Part shown: in pieces, positions 1 to 9,049 of the stretch
How the letters are laid out: the number at the start of each line of letters is the position of its first letter
How positions within the stretch are numbered: position 1 is the first letter of the stretch
From: Ambrosia x helenae
Taxonomy: Eukaryota; Streptophyta; Magnoliopsida; Asterales; Asteraceae
Reading direction: 5' to 3'
NCBI GenBank assembly: GCA_030844895.1
Contig: CM061233.1
Location: forward strand, 55,667,453-55,731,452
Length of the DNA stretch: 64,000 nucleotides
Position numbers and translations under genes: made by a program
Notes under the pieces: model-generated
Database searches by the model: none
Told to the model about the DNA's origin: nothing
Seen by the model: only the letters and a program-made list of their open reading frames with translations

Positions 1-367
1 TGTCAGATCCCCACTGATGTACTATCATTTCCTCTTTTTATCCAGGAAATCATTTTGGGTTTTTCTAATTTTTAGGTATTTTGAAAAATTTTTCAATGTT
101 TTTGGTTTTTCTGATAAAAAGACTCCCCCTAAAATAAAGAACATATTTTTGGGTTTTTAATTTTTCTGAAAAACAAAACAAAAATGAAAGAAACAATCCA
201 CTTGAAAGCATCAACTTCTTTGAGGATTAAACAACCCCCTCAAAAGCATCAACTTCTTTGAGGATTATGAAAGTAAAGAGAAATTCCCAATTAGCAAAGA
301 GAAATTCCCAATTAGCAAAAATTTAAAACTAAAACTAAAAACTAAAAATGATATACCGAGGAGCCGA
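1..367 (-). other. Non-coding spacer 3' of K pol
   Basis: No ORF. The first roughly 85 bases match the sequence beginning at 45010 downstream of the pol gene of element A, so this is a family-specific post-pol spacer and not the LTR, which looks different (8511-9049). It contains an imperfect local repeat of 'aaaagcatcaacttctttgagg' type around 204-262 and a second small direct repeat of 'gagaaattcccaattagcaaa' type at 278-319. No polypurine tract next to an LTR is visible, so the 3' LTR must lie outside the window. Confidence 0.7.
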
Positions 368-3300
368 TTAGTCCTGTTTTTCCTTTATATTGTTTACTTT
401 CAAAAGATATTCAAAGCGGGATCTGTCAAAAGCTTTTGTAAACAAATCTGCACGTTGGTAGTCAGTATGGATTTTGACCATGTCAATCAATTCCTTAGCA
501 TAACAGTCACGGATAAAATGATATTTAATCCGGATATGTTTAGCTTTAGAATGGTTTTCAGTATTTTTAGTTAATGCAATTGCGGCTTCGTTGTCATAGT
601 GTATAGGGGTTTTAAGAAACTGCAAACCGTAATCGACCATCTGTTGTTGGATCCAGAGCACTTGCGAACAGCAACTCGAGGCTGAAATGTACTCGGCTTC
701 ACATGTAGACAGTGCGACGGAAGTCTGTTTCTTGCATTGCCAGGTAATTAACCTGCTCCCTAAAAACTGGCAACCGGCTGTTGTTGATTTGCTGTCTTTG
801 TCACAGCCGCCCCAATCTGCATCACTAAAAGCAATAAAATCAAAATCATCATCATTAGGGTACCAAAGTCCTTTAGATGGACAACCCTTCAGATATCGAA
901 GGATACGCTTGACCGCCGTCAGATGACTTTGTTTCGGCTTTGATTGGTAGCGAGCACAGAGACACGTTGCATACATAATATCTGGTCGAGACGCTGTCAA
1001 ATACATCAGAGATCCGATGATTGCTCTGTATGTAAATGGATCTGTCAGCTCCCCCTTAGCGTCCACTCCAATCCCGTGATTGGGTTGAATCGGGGTATCC
1101 ATCAGCTTAGAGTCCTCCATCTGAAATCGGCTCAAGATGTCGGCTACATATTTCGTCTGGTGAATGAAGATCCCGTCGGGTCTTTGATCCACCTGTAAGC
1201 CGAGGAAAAACTGCATTTCCCCCATAGCGCTCATTTCGAACTTCTCCTGCATAACAGTTTCAAATTCCCTGCACAAAAGTTCGTTAGTTGAACCAAATAT
1301 AATATCATCAACGTAAATCTGTACTAGAAGCAAGTCATCTCCCGTCTTCTTCGTAAAGAGGGTGCAATCGACGAGGCCGCGCTTGAATCCTTTGGAGATG
1401 AGGTATGTACTTAGCTCCTCGTACCACTGTCTTGGAGCCTGGTGCAAACCATATAGAGCTTTGTTTAGCACATAGACCTTGTCCCGGTGGATTGGGTCCT
1501 CAAAGCCTGGTGGCTGCCCGACATAAACCTCCTCCTTGACTTTACCATACAAAAATGCGCTCTTGACGTCCATTTGATAGACTTTGAATTTCTTATACGA
1601 AGCAAACACAAGGAACATCCGAATAGCTTCGATTCGTGCTACTGGTGCATAGATTTCGTTGTAATCAATTCCTTCGATTTGATGGAAACCCTGCACAACC
1701 AATCTGGCTTTGTTCCTTACAATAACTCCACGATCATCCTTTTTGCACTTAAACACCCACTTAGTGCCTATTTTCTTTCTTCCCGGCGGCAAATCTGTGA
1801 GCGTCCAGACTCCCAATTTCTGGAATTGCAATAACTCTTCCTGCATTGCCTCAACCCAGGCATCTTCTTGCAAAGCGTCTTTGTATGTCCTTGGCTCTAC
1901 CTGCGACACATAACATGCAAACGACCAATCATTTTGGTCACCAGATTTCTGAATTTTGGCATACAATGCTAAAGCACCAAAACTCTCTGGCGTATTAACG
2001 CTTTTAAGCTGCCCTCTGGTCATCACTCCACTACCAGGATCACCGATTACTTGCTCCAGCGGGTGAATACGATGAATCCGAGATTCCGGATTAACAGGTA
2101 CAATCACTCCCGTCTGAGCAGTCAAGTTCTCTACAGCATCCTGATCATGACCCGTGTTAGACGATGAAGCAACGTCTGGATTTGGAGTTGGGTTCACAGT
2201 TTGCTCTTCTAAATCTTCTGCATTTTTAAGAACAGCTTCTTCAAATTGTTCATCTTCAGATTCTGAAGTGTCTAATGAAGTTGAAGCTTCTTGAAACAAC
2301 TCTTCTTCTTGTGTAGGAGCACTGGTATCACTAGAAGCTGGTGGGGGGTTTACGGTGATTGGACGCATCAGCGGTGAAGTTGCCGCGTTTTCACACTCGT
2401 AAAGTAATCTGATCACAGCTTCTTCAACCAGGCTATCTAGGTTGAATGATTCAAAGAAATCTTTGTAATCAAACATCCAATCAGGGCCCGTGCCTTGCAA
2501 ATTTTGTGTGTATCGTTGAACTTCCACGTTTGCCCAATCCTCCACTTGACGAGTTCGTTTGTTGAATACCCGTTTGAGCGGGGTTGCATATCCAACAAAA
2601 TATCCCTCTTCAGCTTTAGGACTAAACTTCTCGCTTGGATTCAACATCGTACATGGCGCCCCAAATGGTTCTAGATACTCTAAATTGGGCTTTCGTCGGT
2701 GTAACAGCTCATAAGATGTTTTTCCAAACTTCTTCACTGTCAAAACCCGATTTAATGTATAGTTTGCTGCATAAATCGCCTCGTTCCAGAACATTACTGG
2801 AAGATTTGAATCAGCGAGCATTGTTCTTGCAGCCTCAATCAGAGTCCTATTCTTTCTTTCAGCAACACCGTTCTGTTGCGGGGTATACGGAGCTGAATAT
2901 TCATGATGTATCCCTTTGCTTTCACAAAGTTCATCCATCTTTGCATTTTTAAACTCCGTCCCGTTGTCACTCCTGATTCTTTTTATCTTCAAGTTGTAAA
3001 TATTCTCCAGTCGAGTGAACAGAACTTGTAGGTTGGTAAAGGTGTCGCTTTTGTTCTTCAAACACATCACCCATGAAAATCGTGAATAGTCATCAGTGAC
3101 GACTAAACAATAAAGCTCTCCAAGATGACTTTTGCGCTTGACCGGTCCAAAAAGGTCCATGTGCAATCGCTCAAGCGGCATCTCAACAGAGTTAACTTTC
3201 TTCACCTTATGGGATTGTCTGTGTTGTTTTCCTTTCATGCAGCTCACACACTTGTCGTTTAGATGGAAATGTTTCACGTTAACTCCATCGACAAGTCCAT

Positions 3301-3820
3301 TTCTCACTAACTGATTCATTTTCCTCAGATGAATGTGCCCCATCCTGCGGTGCCACATTATCGATTCTTTTTCGGTCGCCTTGGATAGAAAGCATGTTAT
3401 CTGTCCCTGTGGTGTCATTGCCTTGGACATATCAAGAATGTAAAGATTGTTGACTCGAGGTGCCATCAACATAACCCACTCCTTTGGAATCTTGAAGCCC
3501 GGTTTGAGTATGTAGCAGGATTTGTCATCAAAATGCACAGAAAATTGTTTATCGCATATTTGACTGACGCTCAACAGATTATAGTCTATCTGCTTGACAT
3601 AAGAAATCCGCTCGAAAGTCACAATCCCGTTACTCACGCTTCCTTCCATCGTGATATAACCTCCTTTATTACCCGCGAACGCAACATATCCTCCATTAAT
3701 ATTCTTCACATCGAACAGCAACGCCAAATCCCCCGTCATGTGGCCTGAAGCTCCACTATCAACAATCCAGAGACTGCTAATAGGGCCAACTGAAGCTCCC
3801 TGCACACAAAAAGTAAACAA
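368..3820 (-). CDS. pol: K pol: protease, integrase, reverse transcriptase, RNase H
   Basis: Encodes the replication enzymes of a copia element in the order PR-INT-RT-RH. Visible landmarks: protease active site DSGASG near residue 22; GAG-pre-integrase zinc region around 155-200 (WHRRMGH, then CVSC); integrase catalytic D in HMDLFGP (about 219), D in SDNGTEF (about 287) and E in ERKNR (about 324); RT from GTKWVFK with YVDD near 836; RNase H with FSDADWGG, LSTCEAEY and DNEAAI (about 997-1080). Uninterrupted for 1,150 codons. There is no convincing own ATG: the frame opens right after the gag TAA stop and is in the same frame as gag, so expression needs splicing, readthrough or re-initiation. 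Homologous copies in A and F are broken. Confidence 0.95.
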   Translation of the reverse strand: MFTFCVQGASVGPISSLWIVDSGASGHMTGDLALLFDVKNINGGYVAFAGNKGGYITMEGSVSNGIVTFERISYVKQIDYNLLSVSQICDKQFSVHFDDKSCYILKPGFKIPKEWVMLMAPRVNNLYILDMSKAMTPQGQITCFLSKATEKESIMWHRRMGHIHLRKMNQLVRNGLVDGVNVKHFHLNDKCVSCMKGKQHRQSHKVKKVNSVEMPLERLHMDLFGPVKRKSHLGELYCLVVTDDYSRFSWVMCLKNKSDTFTNLQVLFTRLENIYNLKIKRIRSDNGTEFKNAKMDELCESKGIHHEYSAPYTPQQNGVAERKNRTLIEAARTMLADSNLPVMFWNEAIYAANYTLNRVLTVKKFGKTSYELLHRRKPNLEYLEPFGAPCTMLNPSEKFSPKAEEGYFVGYATPLKRVFNKRTRQVEDWANVEVQRYTQNLQGTGPDWMFDYKDFFESFNLDSLVEEAVIRLLYECENAATSPLMRPITVNPPPASSDTSAPTQEEELFQEASTSLDTSESEDEQFEEAVLKNAEDLEEQTVNPTPNPDVASSSNTGHDQDAVENLTAQTGVIVPVNPESRIHRIHPLEQVIGDPGSGVMTRGQLKSVNTPESFGALALYAKIQKSGDQNDWSFACYVSQVEPRTYKDALQEDAWVEAMQEELLQFQKLGVWTLTDLPPGRKKIGTKWVFKCKKDDRGVIVRNKARLVVQGFHQIEGIDYNEIYAPVARIEAIRMFLVFASYKKFKVYQMDVKSAFLYGKVKEEVYVGQPPGFEDPIHRDKVYVLNKALYGLHQAPRQWYEELSTYLISKGFKRGLVDCTLFTKKTGDDLLLVQIYVDDIIFGSTNELLCREFETVMQEKFEMSAMGEMQFFLGLQVDQRPDGIFIHQTKYVADILSRFQMEDSKLMDTPIQPNHGIGVDAKGELTDPFTYRAIIGSLMYLTASRPDIMYATCLCARYQSKPKQSHLTAVKRILRYLKGCPSKGLWYPNDDDFDFIAFSDADWGGCDKDSKSTTAGCQFLGSRLITWQCKKQTSVALSTCEAEYISASSCCSQVLWIQQQMVDYGLQFLKTPIHYDNEAAIALTKNTENHSKAKHIRIKYHFIRDCYAKELIDMVKIHTDYQRADLFTKAFDRSRFEYLLKVNNIKEKQD

Positions 3821-3831
3821 TTAGTTCTTTC
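3800..3831 (-). promoter_or_regulatory. gag-pol junction of K with splice-acceptor-like signal over the gag stop
   Basis: The gag stop TAA lies inside CTAAT, a plant branch-point-like pentamer, followed by a U-rich stretch and TGTGCAG, then GGAGCT of pol. A canonical-looking donor, AAAG followed by GTGAGT, sits upstream in gag with its GT block at 3962-3967. Removing 3800-3967 (168 nt, a multiple of three) would delete the stop and leave gag and pol in frame. The same acceptor layout recurs in A and F. Use as a splice site is inference; stop readthrough is the alternative. Confidence 0.5.
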
Positions 3832-6800
3832 GGGGGACCCAAGCCTGAGTCTTGGGCCTTTGAACTTTGGCTTTCAAAGAATCATTCTCAATGACTTTTT
3901 CAACAACTTTTTGTTTTGAATCAACCGTTTTCTGATTTTTCAAAACAGTTTCACTTTTCTCACTCACCTTTGACGTAGAGGCTCCTGGAGAACCATTAGG
4001 TGTCCAAGATTGTTCAGACCTTTTGAGAATACGAATTTGAGATTTTGGTTTCTCAATAGGTTTCTGAACATTGTTACGGAAAGTAACTTTCTTAGCAACC
4101 TTATCTGAATTAACAGACTTAGGTCCAACATTTGACTTAACAATTGGTTTTTGTGGAACCTTTTGTCTATCAGCTGTTGTGTTCACCACTGGTTTTCTCC
4201 AAGATTGTTCCATTGCAATCCGATTCCTCCGATCATAATGAAATGGACGGTTGTTCCTCATTTGAAAATTGTTTTGATTATGAAGATGTTGTTGTTGAGG
4301 AACAGTCCGTCTATGCGGTGGGACATAATGATCAATCGGCTTTTTCATGGAATTCTTAACCTCAACTTCATGTCTCTTGTGCCTTACATATGGACACTGA
4401 GCAAGTAAATGCCCACGTTCTCCACATTTAAAGCATTTTCTGTATTCCTCAAACACATAATGAGCATTTGGTGAAGCAAATGATTTAACAGGAAATTGAT
4501 CATTATATTGTTGATTTCTTAAACTCTCAGGAAGTGGTCCTTTCGAGTAAGATGGTTCATGAAAACCATTTGCTTTATCATCTGGTCGAATGAACTCAGT
4601 GACATGAATTTTTGGCTCTTGAGGAACTTCTGAAAACAGTTTCTTTAAGATTTCTGGTGGAATTTCATTGGTTCTTTCATGTTTTGGAAACCATATTGTG
4701 CTTTCTTGCCAGATTTTATCGATTTTAGAATAGTTAACGTTTTTAATCGGAAATTCCTCATCAGCAATGATTTTATCGGATCCTTCCATCCGATAAAACA
4801 CCTTTACAGGTTTGTCACTTGGTTCATTCAGCTCATTCTTTTTGACCTCATTCTTAACAACATTAGTTTTCTTAACATCAACCTTTTCAGACTTTTTATC
4901 ATGAATAGCCTTTGCCATTGGATGAACATGATCAGATGGTGACACTGGTTCAGTAGTAATGATGTGATTTTCTTTTGGAATCTCACATTCATTAACAGAT
5001 TTATCACTACCAGTATCATCATTTTCTGAGTCTGAACTATCACTCTCAGCATAAACACCCTCATTGTTCAAGCCCAAAATCGGTCTCACATCGGAATATG
5101 GATCACCAATACTAGAGGTATTAGATTCCATATCTGATGATGAGTTTGATTTCACCGAACTCTCCGGTATAACTTGATGATAGTTATGGTTCTCAAAAAG
5201 AACCGGAGATGGTACAGACTTGTAATTGGTGGTGTTATCATCAATGATATGATCCACGACATAAGCAACATTCTTATAACTTTCCAGTTTCTTGTTAACT
5301 TTTTCAGCAAAGCATTTAATGGCCGCTATTTCCAACTTGGTGTTTTCAATTTCATTGATATAGTTATTTATGGCCAATTGTTTCAATGACAAAGTATTTT
5401 TCAAGTCAGAAATGTCCTTTTTATAGCCATCCAATACTTTGTTAAAAGCATTTAACTCTTTGCGAGTAGATTGACAGTTTTGAATAGCACTATCACGTGA
5501 AATTCGGAGTTGTTTATTCTCCTCTGTCAATCTATCACAAGTCCCACAGTATTTATCACTCATGACATCAGTGCTAGATTCAGAACTTACAGGTTTTGGC
5601 GGTTCGGTCATGGCCATCAAAGCAAAATGAGCTTCCTTTCCAGTGAAAAACTTGGAATAGTCAATCTTGGTGAAAGCATCATCAGCTATGCATGACTTCC
5701 TTGTCATCAAAAAGTCAGCTTCTGCCAGCAACTGGTCAATATCATCATCCAAAGAATCAACACTTCCCTCTGTGTCTGATTCGCTCAAACAAACTGAATA
5801 AACTGATTTACACTCCTCGGGAACATCAGAAACTGAATCAATCACCATCCCAGAACTCTTCTCCTCAGCCTTAACCTCAACAGGTTCACTCTCCACTTCC
5901 TTCTCAGTCTCAGAATCATCACTTTCACTCTCCTCAGTTTCTTTCTTCTCATCAACTTCCACCGACTCTTCCAAATCAACCTGATAAGCAACACAAGCCA
6001 CATTCCCACCAGTAGTCACTTCCTCAACTCCTATTTGCATACCTGACCAGTCAAACCTCTCATCCTGTTGAGTCACCAAAGCTTGGTTCTGACTCGCATT
6101 CTGTTGAGTCTCAGTAGGTGTAGTGATAGGTACAACTGTTCGGTTTGGGTGATTAGGAGATTGGTTTTGAATCTGGTGTTGAGTGTTTGGTTGTCTGTTT
6201 TGGTTGTTAAAGTTTCGGTTCTGGTAGTTGTTGTTATTTTGATAAGAAACTTGGTTTTGTTGACGGTTCTGGTAATTTGCATTGAAAGGGTTTCGATTAC
6301 CTTGTTTAGGTGGCTGGGTGCATTCCCTTTTGAAGTGTCCTTTCTCTCCACAATTAAAACATGTAACCTTCTCCTTATTGAAACCATAGGTTGTGTTGGG
6401 AGAAGTTGCCAAATCAGTTCTTCCAGTTTTCTCTATGAACTCTGTTGCTCTTCTCATTATACTCGCAAAAGCCCATTGAATGTCAATGAGTTCCATCTCT
6501 TCCTTGTCTATTTGTGCGTAGTCTTCGTTGGTCAAGTTGTTGTTCCCAATCTGACTAGCAACCAAACCATTGTAGGATGAAACCATTGCTGAGACTAATG
6601 CAATGTGTTGCTGAGCAACCTCCACAGTCACATTTCCCAAGTTGGATGTATCCAAAACCACCGGTTGTTTATGTTGAGTAACTTGGTTTGATGGTTGTTG
6701 TGTTTGGTTAGCAGTGTAAAAACTTGCTTGTTGCATTGGAGAGATTGGTGAAATGTAGGAAGTATATTGTGGTAGTGTGTATGATGGTTGTGAGTAGGAA

Positions 6801-7855
6801 TTGTATTGTGGTGGTGTGTAGTTGGTGGTTGGTTTTGATGAATCCATGACATTGGAAATACATGCAACATGTGGTGCAACGCTTCCAGAGCTCGAGTTTC
6901 CAGCTGAAACTGAAGTACCTCCAAAATACAGACTGGGATTCTGAGGAATCTGTGACCTTCTAGCTTTCCTCCTATCCTCCAGCTCTTTGTTCTCCAGCTT
7001 TTCAATAAACTCTGAAATGGTCCAAAATTGATAAGCATCCTTCTCTCTAAGTACCTCCACATGCTGATCCCACTGTGGTGGTAAAGCATCTGCAAACTTA
7101 TCCACCTGCTTAGTCATTGGAATCTGTACACCATAGCTAGACAATTCAGACAATAAATGCATATATCTCGGAGTTAGTTCTTTCAAAGTTTCATTATTAA
7201 TAAAAGAAAAATTATCAAACTCTTTGACTAATTCCTCCATTCTCAGACTCCTGGTCTTCTCGTTACCATCATGCTTCCTCTTCAGCTTATCCCAAAGCTG
7301 CTTTGACGTAGTACATGTCCCAAACTGATGCAACAGATCACTTGTGATTGCCTGTGTCAGTTGAGAGAACGCCTTCTTCTCCACCACGTATTTCTTCTTT
7401 TCATCCTCAGTCAAGCTCTCCAGAGGAATCAACTCACCAGTATTCTCCAGAATCGGTGCTGTGTATCCTTTCACAATCATGCTCCATGCCTCAGCTCCTT
7501 CAACTCCCATGCCTTCCAGATGGATCTTGAACATGGTGTGCCACTGGTTATACTCTTGCATATCCATGAGCTTCGGTGGCCGAGTTCCACTACCTGTAGA
7601 CAAATCCTTAATCAAGGTAGAGATAGCATTAGTGGTTTGAGTATTTACCGCCGCTGCAGCTACTCCCCAATAATCTGATTGTAGTGCCGGATGTGCTACA
7701 TTCTGAGGCATCGTGCTCGTTGTTGTCATGTAGTTATGTGGTTGTGAGGATTGCGTGTTCGTCTTTTGAGCTGCCACTGTCCATGGGTCCATTGTCTGCT
7801 GTTGTGGTTGTGTTGGTGCTGATCCCGAAGTAGTTTGAAAACGCCACATGATCAC
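3821..7855 (-). CDS. gag: K gag: capsid/nucleocapsid polyprotein with two zinc knuckles
   Basis: A 1,344-residue Gag, very long for a copia element. From the N-terminus: a Q/T-rich leader; a copia-type gag domain (UBN2-like) at roughly 100-300, including KLMDMQEYNQW and LWDKLKRKHDGNEKTR; a Q/N/S-rich linker; a CCHC zinc knuckle CFNCGEKGHFKREC near 498-511; an N/Q-rich tract; an acidic segment of E/S/D runs; a predicted coiled coil around 775-880; a second CCHC knuckle CFKCGERGHLLAQC near 1139-1152; and a basic lysine-rich tail ending WVPRKN. The start is the first of two close ATGs (7855 and 7849). The double knuckle and long basic tail are shared with A. Gag packages element RNA into cytoplasmic particles; the extra C-terminal half has no assigned role. 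Confidence 0.92.
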   Translation of the reverse strand: MIMWRFQTTSGSAPTQPQQQTMDPWTVAAQKTNTQSSQPHNYMTTTSTMPQNVAHPALQSDYWGVAAAAVNTQTTNAISTLIKDLSTGSGTRPPKLMDMQEYNQWHTMFKIHLEGMGVEGAEAWSMIVKGYTAPILENTGELIPLESLTEDEKKKYVVEKKAFSQLTQAITSDLLHQFGTCTTSKQLWDKLKRKHDGNEKTRSLRMEELVKEFDNFSFINNETLKELTPRYMHLLSELSSYGVQIPMTKQVDKFADALPPQWDQHVEVLREKDAYQFWTISEFIEKLENKELEDRRKARRSQIPQNPSLYFGGTSVSAGNSSSGSVAPHVACISNVMDSSKPTTNYTPPQYNSYSQPSYTLPQYTSYISPISPMQQASFYTANQTQQPSNQVTQHKQPVVLDTSNLGNVTVEVAQQHIALVSAMVSSYNGLVASQIGNNNLTNEDYAQIDKEEMELIDIQWAFASIMRRATEFIEKTGRTDLATSPNTTYGFNKEKVTCFNCGEKGHFKRECTQPPKQGNRNPFNANYQNRQQNQVSYQNNNNYQNRNFNNQNRQPNTQHQIQNQSPNHPNRTVVPITTPTETQQNASQNQALVTQQDERFDWSGMQIGVEEVTTGGNVACVAYQVDLEESVEVDEKKETEESESDDSETEKEVESEPVEVKAEEKSSGMVIDSVSDVPEECKSVYSVCLSESDTEGSVDSLDDDIDQLLAEADFLMTRKSCIADDAFTKIDYSKFFTGKEAHFALMAMTEPPKPVSSESSTDVMSDKYCGTCDRLTEENKQLRISRDSAIQNCQSTRKELNAFNKVLDGYKKDISDLKNTLSLKQLAINNYINEIENTKLEIAAIKCFAEKVNKKLESYKNVAYVVDHIIDDNTTNYKSVPSPVLFENHNYHQVIPESSVKSNSSSDMESNTSSIGDPYSDVRPILGLNNEGVYAESDSSDSENDDTGSDKSVNECEIPKENHIITTEPVSPSDHVHPMAKAIHDKKSEKVDVKKTNVVKNEVKKNELNEPSDKPVKVFYRMEGSDKIIADEEFPIKNVNYSKIDKIWQESTIWFPKHERTNEIPPEILKKLFSEVPQEPKIHVTEFIRPDDKANGFHEPSYSKGPLPESLRNQQYNDQFPVKSFASPNAHYVFEEYRKCFKCGERGHLLAQCPYVRHKRHEVEVKNSMKKPIDHYVPPHRRTVPQQQHLHNQNNFQMRNNRPFHYDRRNRIAMEQSWRKPVVNTTADRQKVPQKPIVKSNVGPKSVNSDKVAKKVTFRNNVQKPIEKPKSQIRILKRSEQSWTPNGSPGASTSKVSEKSETVLKNQKTVDSKQKVVEKVIENDSLKAKVQRPKTQAWVPRKN

Positions 7856-8495
7856 AATCTGAAAATCTCAACACTTAGAAAAATTTTTCAGCAAAAATCC
7901 TAGGTTCGCCCAAAAACTAGTACGTTCGTCCAAATTTTTCTACTTTCGTCCAAAACTTCTCACTCTCGTCCAAACAAGTTTCACTTTCGTCCAAATAGTA
8001 ACAACCGAAGGTGAAAATGACCAGAATGTAAATCAAACCAACACACTTTCCACTTTCGCCCGAACCAAAACGGTCGAATGTAGAATGTTATACTCGAATG
8101 TGAAAAATTCTAAACAAGTTTTCAGGTTCGTCCACTCAAACACTCAGGTTCGCCCACTTTTATGCACGTTCGACCACAACTCTCAGTCCAGGTTCCAGGT
8201 TCGCCCAATATCAGCAGATCTCATTTTTGAAAAACGGTTATTGTTTGAAAAACGGTTATTTTGATCTCAGATTTTCAAAAGTTCATGGATTTGAATGATC
8301 TCAATCAGGTTATGTTTCGGAATTGATTTGGAACAACTTTAAGTCTTGGAAAACTTGAATTCGACCACAAATTCACCTTTAAATCGATCAAAAACTATGT
8401 TTTTAAGAGTTTTTGTAAAAACAGATGATAATTTGTCTAAAACATGTCCAAATCAACTCTGATCTTATCAAACTTGTTGTTGTATGATCCTCTAT
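7856..8495 (-). other. K 5' leader with dense TTCG-type microrepeats
   Basis: Untranslated leader between primer site and gag; no convincing ORF. From about 7900 to 8210 it holds at least ten copies of a short motif, on the plus strand YTTCG followed by CCC, TCC or ACC, spaced about 15-35 bases, with some copies reversed as GGTCGAA. The same motif family crowds the K LTR, the A LTRs and leader, and the region in front of the 3' ORFs of A and B. Confidence 0.6.
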
Positions 8496-8507
8496 GCTCT
8501 GATACCA
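8496..8507 (-). other. K primer binding site (tRNA-Met type)
   Basis: Plus strand GCTCTGATACCA, i.e. TGGTATCAGAGC on the element strand, the standard complement of the initiator tRNA-Met 3' end. It lies three bases inside the LTR boundary at 8511. Identical primer sites occur in F, A and D. Confidence 0.92.
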
Positions 8508-8510
8508 CTT

Positions 8511-9049
8511 TGTGAGCGTTGGATTTTATCTAAAACAGGATTATATGATCATACAAGTCACAAATCTAGGTGCGGAAACCCTAGATCTGAACAAATTGAT
8601 AAGATACAAATCACGACACAATCAAGATCATTTTCAATATCATTTTCATAGATTAACTTCAATCAATAAGCATTTACAAACTGTTTATGTTAATCTAGAA
8701 TCACACAGATAATCTCTCAAAAACACTCCTAAACCTGATCTGAACCTGGACACAAAATGACAACTCTCTTCCATAATCAAAAACTCAAAATCTATATATA
8801 GGCCCTGCACATTCGCCCCTTACAGATGGTCGAATGTGAGTTTTTTCCACATTCGCCCACTGCAAGTGGTCGAATGTGTCTTCAGTTCTTGTCCATTCTA
8901 CCTTCGTCCATTTCAGATCTACCTTCGCCCCATTATCTTCACCTTCGCCCAGTCTTATCTACATTCGCCCAGTCTAAACCACCTTCGGCTCTCTACTAAC
9001 ACATGTTAATTATAGTATATCCAATCCTTAGTCGCAAAACGCATCAACA
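8511..9049 (-). repeat. K 5' LTR (539 bp)
   Basis: Bounded by TGTGAGCG and CATCAACA, so it has TGT...ACA ends and abuts the primer site. A TATA box (minus strand, CTATATATAG at about 8791-8801) would drive K transcription leftward. Just upstream of it are two hairpins: CACATTCG at 8808-8815 pairing with 8831-8838, and a 14-bp arm at 8848-8861 pairing with 8865-8878 with one mismatch. The segment with 'aggtgcggaaaccct' is also present in the A and B LTRs, marking them as related families. Confidence 0.9.

Larger units (their letters stand above)
1..9049 (-). mobile_element. Element K: Ty1/copia LTR retrotransposon, 5' LTR through pol (3' end outside window)
   Basis: Reading on the minus strand: 5' LTR (8511-9049), tRNA-Met primer site (8496-8507), leader, gag (7855-3821), pol (3820-368) and a 3' spacer running off the left edge. 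The LTR ends directly against the broken RT gene of element F at 9050, so K is nested inside F; the expected duplicated target would be GACCT (9050-9054), but the other side is not in the window. Gag and pol have no internal lesion, making K the best preserved copia coding region here. Its gag and pol resemble those of element A strongly, and both share the spacer after pol, so K probably also carried a 3' ORF further left; that is inference. Confidence 0.9.

Noticed and set aside
687..3748. Several plus-strand ORFs of 60-115 codons opposite K pol
   Set aside because: They are shadows of the pol frame: no start context, no domain, and they overlap conserved enzyme motifs on the other strand.
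4144..7678. Plus-strand ORFs opposite K gag, up to 170 codons
   Set aside because: They mirror low-complexity gag codons (Q/N and acidic tracts) and are not conserved opposite the gag of A.
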